Assembly: GCA_035772405.1 (NCBI GenBank)
Contig: JAYKKM010000155.1
Location: 62,001 to 126,000 of the forward strand
Origin: Chrysogorgia sp. JL179-B06
Taxonomy: Eukaryota; Cnidaria; Anthozoa; Scleralcyonacea; Chrysogorgiidae
Length of the DNA: 64,000 bases
Direction: 5' to 3'
Translations under genes and position numbers: made by a program
Shown here: piece after piece, positions 58,182 through 64,000 of the stretch
Layout: each line of letters begins with the position of its first letter
Position numbering within the stretch: position 1 is the stretch's first letter
Notes under the pieces: model-generated
What the model saw: the letters and a program-made list of their open reading frames with translations, nothing else
The model's database searches: none
What the model was told of the DNA's origin: nothing

Positions 58182-58225
58182 CGTCCCGGCAAACGTCCCG
58201 TCCCGGCAAACGTCCCCTCCCGCCT
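58182..58225. repeat. GTCCCGTCCCGGCAAAC tandem units
   Basis: Two to three GC-rich units, AACGTCCCGTCCCGGCA. The minus-strand open frame across them has no known domain. Confidence 0.8.
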
Positions 58226-58239
58226 CCCATATAAACAGC

Positions 58240-58600
58240 CCCTAATAGACGGCCGGCCAACCTCGACAAAAGTGCCTCAAAAACACCTTTGATGGCATTT
58301 TCTGTTACAAGCAGGCAACCACCACAGAAATGTAGCTTAGACTTCGACAAAGACGACTGGGCCGGTTGCCATCAGAATTTTTGGGTTTTAATGTTAAAAT
58401 TTTGAGGTTTCTTCAGTTGCTTTACACGCTTCGAGTCCGACGGAAATATCCGAGCCGGATTTTCCCCTGGCAACTGCTTCATAGGGGGTCCTTGATTATG
58501 ATTGGCGAGGCTGTAAATACCAGCCAATGGGTACGCAGGTTAAGCAAAGTACGCGCGCTTTACGCGCGAGTCAAAATTAACAAGCCATCGTTGAATGCAA
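58240..58600 (+). promoter_or_regulatory. Upstream-like region, inverted paralogue of 63200-63545
   Basis: Shares with the reverse complement of 63200-63545, in the same order, TAGACGGCCGGCCA, TGTTACAAGCAGGCAACCAC, GGTTGCCATC and a TTGATT..GATTGGC segment near a CCAAT box. It lies directly upstream of the candidate exon at 58775. Conservation over about 350 bp suggests either related promoters or two copies of one repeat. Confidence 0.4.
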
Positions 58601-58774
58601 ATCGTGTCCGCGAAATCAGGCTATGTATAATCATAATATCGTATATTTTATTCGTTTTTTTGGTGTATTTAGTTGGTGAGTGTGTCGAGTCGTCGATCAG
58701 TCGACTTCGTTTAATTTTAATATACAAACAAACACTAAATTTGTACGAAAAAGCAGCTATTAATATAATATAAA

Positions 58775-58849
58775 ATGGCTTCGACATCGAGCTCTCAGCA
58801 GCGTAAACTGGTGAATATAGTTCCTGTTTCAATTCTAAAAAAGAAAAAG
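58775..58849 (+). CDS. Candidate first exon, unknown gene
   Basis: ATG at 58775 after an A-rich leader, 25 codons: MASTSSSQQRKLVNIVPVSI and then LKKKK, ending at a GTTTCG donor in phase 0. No domain is recognised, and later exons were not identified. The case rests on position next to the duplicated upstream region and on the acidic-free, lysine-ending composition. Confidence 0.25.
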
Positions 58850-58913
58850 GTTTCGTTAGACGCTTGTCTGTTTTTCCACATATAAATGCTACAAAAACTC
58901 CAGCGATGCACAC

Positions 58914-60303
58914 CTCTTCGTAGTTGTAATGCCAATAATTGTAAAAATCCCATGGACTAACACTAACAGATTGAGATTAATAAATGGTGAAGCAGTTACC
59001 TGTGAGTCTACATGCATTGCTTTTATTAGGTGTTGTTGGTTTAATGTCATAATAATGGTTTTAATGATTGATCGTTTAGTATTGGTAATTTATGGATACA
59101 ACCATGCATATATTTCATTAAAAGCTGAGCTTTCGTCTTGTGTTGCTCCAGAGGGTGGACAGCTGTCACGTGCATATCTCGACCAATGAAATTGCTTTAT
59201 TTTCTCATCGTTTGCGCGAAGTTGATCGGCTGAAAAATTTGCATTGGACGCAGAAATACCGAATATTTTACTATTGTTATTCAAATTTTCCTTTTAAAAG
59301 GCAGCGATACTGTTTAAACTATTATTGGGCTATCGATATCTGCAGGATTTTGTAAGGTAGATGTCTTTTTTCTACCTTGTTTTGATCATTTATGTAGGTC
59401 GTGTCGTCGCCACGTGATGACCCGAGTCCGTGTTTGTCAACAATATTCAAACTAAAAAATCTCGAATTCCCATGGTTCGATTTCTCTAATTTTTGCATAA
59501 TGAGTTAAACAAATGTCTAATCTTTGATTCTATCCGAACGACCCCCCTTGACCCCTCGACCGTTTTCAAGTTATTCGTCTTTGAATCGGTCGTAGTATTT
59601 TCAGCCTTTACCGAGATGGCGCCTCGTATTTGAGGGGACATTGCACCTATAAAATGTATTTTTTTTAAGAATTTCGGAAGCCCTAGCTTTATTCTTTAGG
59701 GTAAATGTTAACTGAGTTCTAGAAGAATATTCAACGTGTGAAGTTTGTTATTTGGCTATTTTTATATATTTAAATTTGGATTTTGGGATGGTATCTGGTT
59801 GTCTTCGAGGATCTGAAGATATGTAAACATAAGAATTTTTGCTTCTTGAGGTTAGTTTCTTTTCTAGGCTTATAGATTAATATATCTGATGGCACAAAAA
59901 GGGATCATGCTCCACCAATTTGTCAAACACCTGGGAAAAAATACCAAAACGAAGACCTGCTGTAGGCTTTGGGAAAATTTGGTTTGGGTTTACTTTATGA
60001 AGTTCCTTTTTAGATTTTGGATTGTTCTACTTTGCATGCAGTACTGATCTGCCTCTCACACCATTTCTATTTTCTATGCTTATGAGTTATGCCTATAGTT
60101 TACTATAACTTGCTGCTAGATCTATGACTATACCAAACATAATATAATTTTGCTTGCCTTTCTAAAGGTATACTGGTAAGTAAAGTATCAACATCTGGTA
60201 TCAACATTTTGTATATGTTGCTTTACTATATTAATTATTGTAGATAATTGTTATTCTTATCTCAGGAATGCTTTTCATGTTATAAGGCAGCTAAGGCCTT
60301 TTC
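58914..60303. other. AT-rich, nothing supported
   Basis: Several short open frames on both strands without known domains. Confidence 0.5.
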
Positions 60304-60358
60304 GGTATGCCATGGTTGGAGCCTTGAAGGCTACTAGGTTCAATTCCTAGTGCATACT
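60304..60358 (+). ncRNA. tRNA-like sequence lacking a D arm
   Basis: GGTATGC at 60304 pairs with GCATACT at 60352 (one G-T pair). The T arm ACTAGGTTCAATTCCTAGT is perfect and includes a B-box-like GGTTCAATTCC. An anticodon-like loop CTTGAAG would present TGA. Total length is only 55 nt, with no D arm, so a tRNA pseudogene or SINE head is more likely than a working tRNA. Confidence 0.3.
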
Positions 60359-61122
60359 ATTATTGTGCCAACTCTTACATTGCAGGAATTATCTGCACTT
60401 CAGGATTTTCAAAAGAGAGTAACAAGTTAACAAAGTAATATATACATAGAGGACATGATTAGAGCAAGTATTGCTTGCAGAATTGATTGGTAATTAATCA
60501 TTGGTCATGTAATCTCAAAACAAATTAATAAAGTGCATTAAATATTACTTTTGGCATATACACTGAATTTATGCAACATTTAATTAATAAATACAGGTAC
60601 ATTACTACATATAAATCACCTATACAGTTGGGATGTACCACAATGATTAGATACCAATTATAACCAAGACTATCACAATACTTGTTCATGATCAACACAT
60701 TTTCTAAGCCAGAATATGTACAAGTGCATATGTTTATATTACAGTAGAGTACTAGTCCAGATACTTCCTACCATTTTTATTTAGGAATACAATTTAATCT
60801 GAAAATACTAAATATAATACACTTGTTTCACTTTGAATAACACACGTTTAATAACACACTTGAATAACATACTTGCTTTAATATATACATTCGCTGTATA
60901 TAAACGCTCGAATATAAACACACATTTCGTCTTTCAGACAGAATTTAGAAAACTAAAATGTTGACAGAAATGCCCGTTCAAACTTTAAAATGGCGAACTA
61001 GGCATAGTGAAAGAGAATTCGTAAGCAGAATCGCAACAATAGAGGTATATCACGCTCTCTTCAGCAAAAATTCCAGCCTGACATCCTTGAGTATGAAAGC
61101 GTCCATCTTCGGGAGATGTTAC
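60359..61122. other. AT-rich, nothing supported
   Basis: Repeated AATAACACA(C/T)-like words lie at 60835-60875; otherwise plain AT-rich DNA. Confidence 0.5.
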
Positions 61123-61231
61123 CTTCGAAACAGTCCAAGCACAAATGACAACCGCGCGGAAAAACAAGCCCGCTAACCATGATCCTTTGCGCGTTGCTGT
61201 CCAACCTCCTCTGGTGTTGCTCAGCACATCC
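61123..61231 (-). CDS. Possible internal exon with a Cys-x2-Cys motif
   Basis: On the minus strand, acceptor ATTCAG and donor GTAACA border 109 nt, open in one frame, reading SNAQRIMVSGLVFPRGC followed by HLCLDCFE. The C-x2-C-x2-C cluster could be part of a zinc-binding fold. No partner exon was fixed. It may belong to the minus-strand gene whose candidate first exon is at 63212, but phases do not fit directly. Confidence 0.22.
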
Positions 61232-61660
61232 CTGAATACATTATTACAAAAGATTGATGAATTTGAATATATCACACTTGTGGACGTATATTCACTGATT
61301 CACAATTGATTTAAATTTACAAAATTTTGAACTTACATATGATCAATATAATAATAATTATACCTCAACTGTAAATTGTCTAGTAGACACTAGCTAGGGT
61401 GTTAAATTTGTACCACGTGACCGGTCAATATATCAGAGAATTATCCCCACCCTGTGGTACAATTCTTTGGTATTCAAGCTTGAATACAATACTAGCTCAA
61501 ATAACCTCAGGTGCAAAAACCAAAATGAGGCTGTTAACATTGGAGGAACAAGAAGACATTTCACCCATTGTTTCACCTGGACAATCAGATGACAAGGAAA
61601 TTCTTCGGTTATTAGAAAACTATTCAAGATTGTTTCGGTATTATATAATTTATATTCGAC

Positions 61661-61724
61661 AAAATATTACCCCTCAGGATGATATATTGCTCGGGCTTTG
61701 CCCTCACCCTCAGGGTAATATTTT
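61661..61724. repeat. Hairpin in a dispersed-repeat-like segment
   Basis: AAAATATTACCCCTCAGG and inverse CCTCAGGGTAATATTTT. Confidence 0.75.
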
Positions 61725-61769
61725 CTTGAATTCCCCTCACTCTAGGTCTATAAATGATCAGAAATAAGA

Positions 61770-63135
61770 TGCATGACTTATGAAATAATTGTTTATTACT
61801 TAATAGACTAGAGGTCCAATCCAGGTATCATCTATAGAGATTTGCCTTCTTGAGGAATGGACGCTTATGAATTTCCTTATCCTGCAAGAGAGGTTTTCAG
61901 TGCAGATAAGTGAGGCTTGTTTCCAGAGCATATATTCTGTGATCCCTTATTCAGATTTGTTTACCAACAGAAGACTTTTCAGTGTGGCCCTGTAAGCATT
62001 CAATTAAGATGTTCTTTGAGGAAGACTGTTTGATTTCCATTTCTCACTTACTGGTACAGTTTATTTATGGGCAATTTTGAAACCAAAGGCAAAGCAATAT
62101 AATTTTCACCATTTAAACCAAGCTTATGCAGCAGTATATACATTCTATATTAGAAAGACATTTTCAACATCGGTACTATATGTACTCCTGGACCATCACA
62201 ATAGCTTTATCATGGAGTGTTGCTTTTCTAGTCTGACATTGTGTATTGTATATGTATATACAGCTTACAAGAAACCTAACCAAATCATCCATTTGTAACC
62301 AATTGTTCAATATACACAATACATCTGCGACCAAGACCACTTCAAGGAAGAACTTTCTCACATCAGAAATGATTTGAAATACAACAGATATGCATCCAAG
62401 GACATTTTCACTTTAACCCTATCCTGCACCCAGACCTTCTGATCTTTCTCACACCAATGTAGTACAGACTGAAAAGCTCGACAACCAACAACTGTTTACC
62501 CACAAAGATAAAGCATTGACAAAAAGTCTGGAATTTACCACATTCCTTGAGAATGCGGTTTAGTTTTAATAAACATTGGAGAAAATGGCCAAACATATCT
62601 TACTGTCTGTCTCAAAGAACATCTTAGTTATTGCTCAAATAGTCACACTGAAAAATGTTCTGTTAATTGCCAAACAAACCTAAACAAATATCAATTATCA
62701 ATCACAGAATTATTCGGAAACAAGCTTATCTCATCTGCACCAAAAACAACTACTGTACTTATCTCGTATAATTAGGGAATAAATAGAGATTCACAAGTAT
62801 CAAACTATACGTCAATTCGGGTCAATCTCTGACTTTCAACGATACCTGAACAGCACTTTTAAATATACCATACATGAACTTGCAAATATGGAAACAAATG
62901 TAATCAAACGAAATAGAAGGTAATAAAACTACATAAGTAAGATGTACACATTTACCAAGATGGTAATGTAAACCAAAGGTAGATGTCCTCAGGGTCAGGA
63001 CGAATTAAAAGCTCAGGTTGAATGCATGGTTGTATTCGCTGCATGCAGATTACCAAAACTAACTTCAGTACTTTAGCATAAAGGACTTTACCAAAGCTAC
63101 CAGTTTTTAAAACTAATTAAGCTTTACAAACTTAC
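61770..63135. other. AT-rich, nothing supported
   Basis: Short open frames only, no recognisable domain or repeat. Confidence 0.5.
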
Positions 63136-63212
63136 CCTGTTGTTGTTTCCTTCGAAGACGAAGTGTTCTGTTTAGGTATATATATGCGCCATGTTCCTTG
63201 TTTACTTGTCAT
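63136..63212 (-). CDS. Candidate first exon, unknown gene, facing the one at 58775
   Basis: ATG at 63212 (minus) opens MTSKQGTWRIYIPKQ, Ser/Thr-rich to the end, with a perfect GTAAGT donor in phase 2 (77 nt). It lies just downstream of the region related to 58240-58600. No domain is recognised. Confidence 0.28.
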
Positions 63213-63545
63213 TGTGAGTTATGCGAATTAGCTTATCCGAAGTTTCACGCGCGTTGATTGGATAACAGTCTGAAATTAGCCAATCAAAATCAAGCACTGA
63301 CGTTTATTACAATACTCCATAAAAAGCCATTCGTTAAAACGAGGTACTTCTAAGCCGTGATGCGCTTTCGAAAAACACCAATTTTTTAATATTCAAATCC
63401 CGAATTAGCGATGGCAACCCCCCATACCTTCAAAAGAAACACTATCCGATAGCATCTGGCGTGGTTGCCTGCTTGTAACAAAAAATGCCATCAACGATAA
63501 TATTTTTGAACCATGGCCGGCCGTCTATAAAGTGTATTTTCGTTG
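63200..63545 (-). promoter_or_regulatory. Upstream-like region, inverted paralogue of 58240-58600
   Basis: See the partner region. On the minus strand it reads toward the candidate exon at 63212-63136. It includes CCAAT-type words and ends close to the ATG. Confidence 0.4.
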
Positions 63546-63858
63546 ATTATTCCGGCCGAAAGTTGACAAAGTTCAACCGTAATTGCTTTCTTCAACAATT
63601 CCTGCATTTTAAAGCTAGGATTCGTATGTAATAAGTCTTCAATGGCCTTCAAAATCTTCGGATATAGCCATGGCTATTAATAATGTAGTTAATTATGCAA
63701 ATTTATTCCGTGCCAAGTCCCTAAATTCGGCGTGTGTGTCCTGTCCATGATGCAATAGGGCCTGTGGAGGAGGAAGTTGTTAATCGGCACGGTACATCGT
63801 TGCCGATTAGCCATATATTAATGGCTATTATGGTAATCCTTTATACCCCAGGAGGTTA

Positions 63859-63884
63859 TTGACGAGTAAAATCGTCTGGCGTTA
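63859..63884. repeat. Inverted copy of the piggyBac-MITE interior motif
   Basis: GAGTAAAATCGTCTGGCGTT, the inverse of the motif at 7783 and 40170. The rest of 63550-64000 shows nothing else. Confidence 0.85.
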
Positions 63885-64000
63885 GCCAGAGTAAATGACA
63901 AAAGGCACTCTTGAGCATTAGATTATAATTGAGTCGGTTTCCTTTGATGTACCGAGGTGACTATACAGGTTAGATACCTTGAATACTAATTAGAAAATAA

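Noticed and set aside
58366..58773. 135-residue plus-strand protein
   Set aside because: It lies in the duplicated upstream-like region, and its partner region does not keep the frame.
61399..61767. 122-residue plus-strand protein
   Set aside because: It crosses a repeat hairpin at 61661-61724 and has no recognisable domain.

Overview
The window looks like a piece of an early-branching animal genome. A cnidarian is the best guess and a sponge is possible, but the sequence alone cannot settle this. It is AT-rich. Its genes are split by introns of about 80-900 bp with GT..AG ends. It holds conserved animal exons (TRRAP, PWWP domains) and a dense load of transposon remains: CR1/L2-type and other LINEs, Ty3/Gypsy, Penelope-like elements, hAT-like and piggyBac-like MITEs and many fold-back elements. 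There is no bacterial gene organisation and no CRISPR array.

Layout. 1-4.3 kb holds repeats. 4.36-6.03 kb (+) holds six phase-consistent exons of a PWWP-domain gene (PWWP-A). They are followed at 6.9-7.4 kb by two exons that resemble the C-terminal restriction-endonuclease-like domain of Crinkler/RHS-type effectors. Five exons of a P-loop NTPase lie at 12.03-13.0 kb, beyond a cluster of fold-back elements. Intron phases would allow these to be joined as PWWP, then NTPase, then nuclease, although their genomic order differs. 8-18.4 kb holds LINE fragments, a Penelope-like element flanked by direct repeats (15.1-17.3 kb) and inverted repeats. 18.7-20.5 kb holds a perfect 138-bp palindrome and a palindrome built of palindromes. 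20.5-25.2 kb holds a Ty3/Gypsy integrase and probable 3' LTR, interrupted by a LINE with a 6-bp target duplication.

28.6-29.97 kb (-) holds a second, previously hidden PWWP gene (PWWP-B) that I rebuilt from six exons. 30.57-37.78 kb (+) holds nine exons from the middle of TRRAP, the scaffold of histone acetyltransferase complexes. One intron contains a nearly complete LINE that carries a 2A-like peptide motif. 38-46 kb is mostly repeats with a broken ZAD-like zinc-finger gene, a short DEDDh exonuclease fragment and the tail of another Penelope-like element.

46.17-54.15 kb is a satellite of about 127-bp units with six-unit higher-order repeats. It runs directly into a second, unrelated 115-bp satellite at 54.16-57.04 kb. 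57-64 kb is AT-rich with inverted repeats and two candidate first exons that face each other under related upstream sequences.

Genes here do not form a pathway. The common thread is chromatin (two PWWP readers, TRRAP) embedded in mobile DNA. The most interesting candidate is the PWWP / P-loop NTPase / REase-like set. All family names come from reading motifs by eye; no database search was run.
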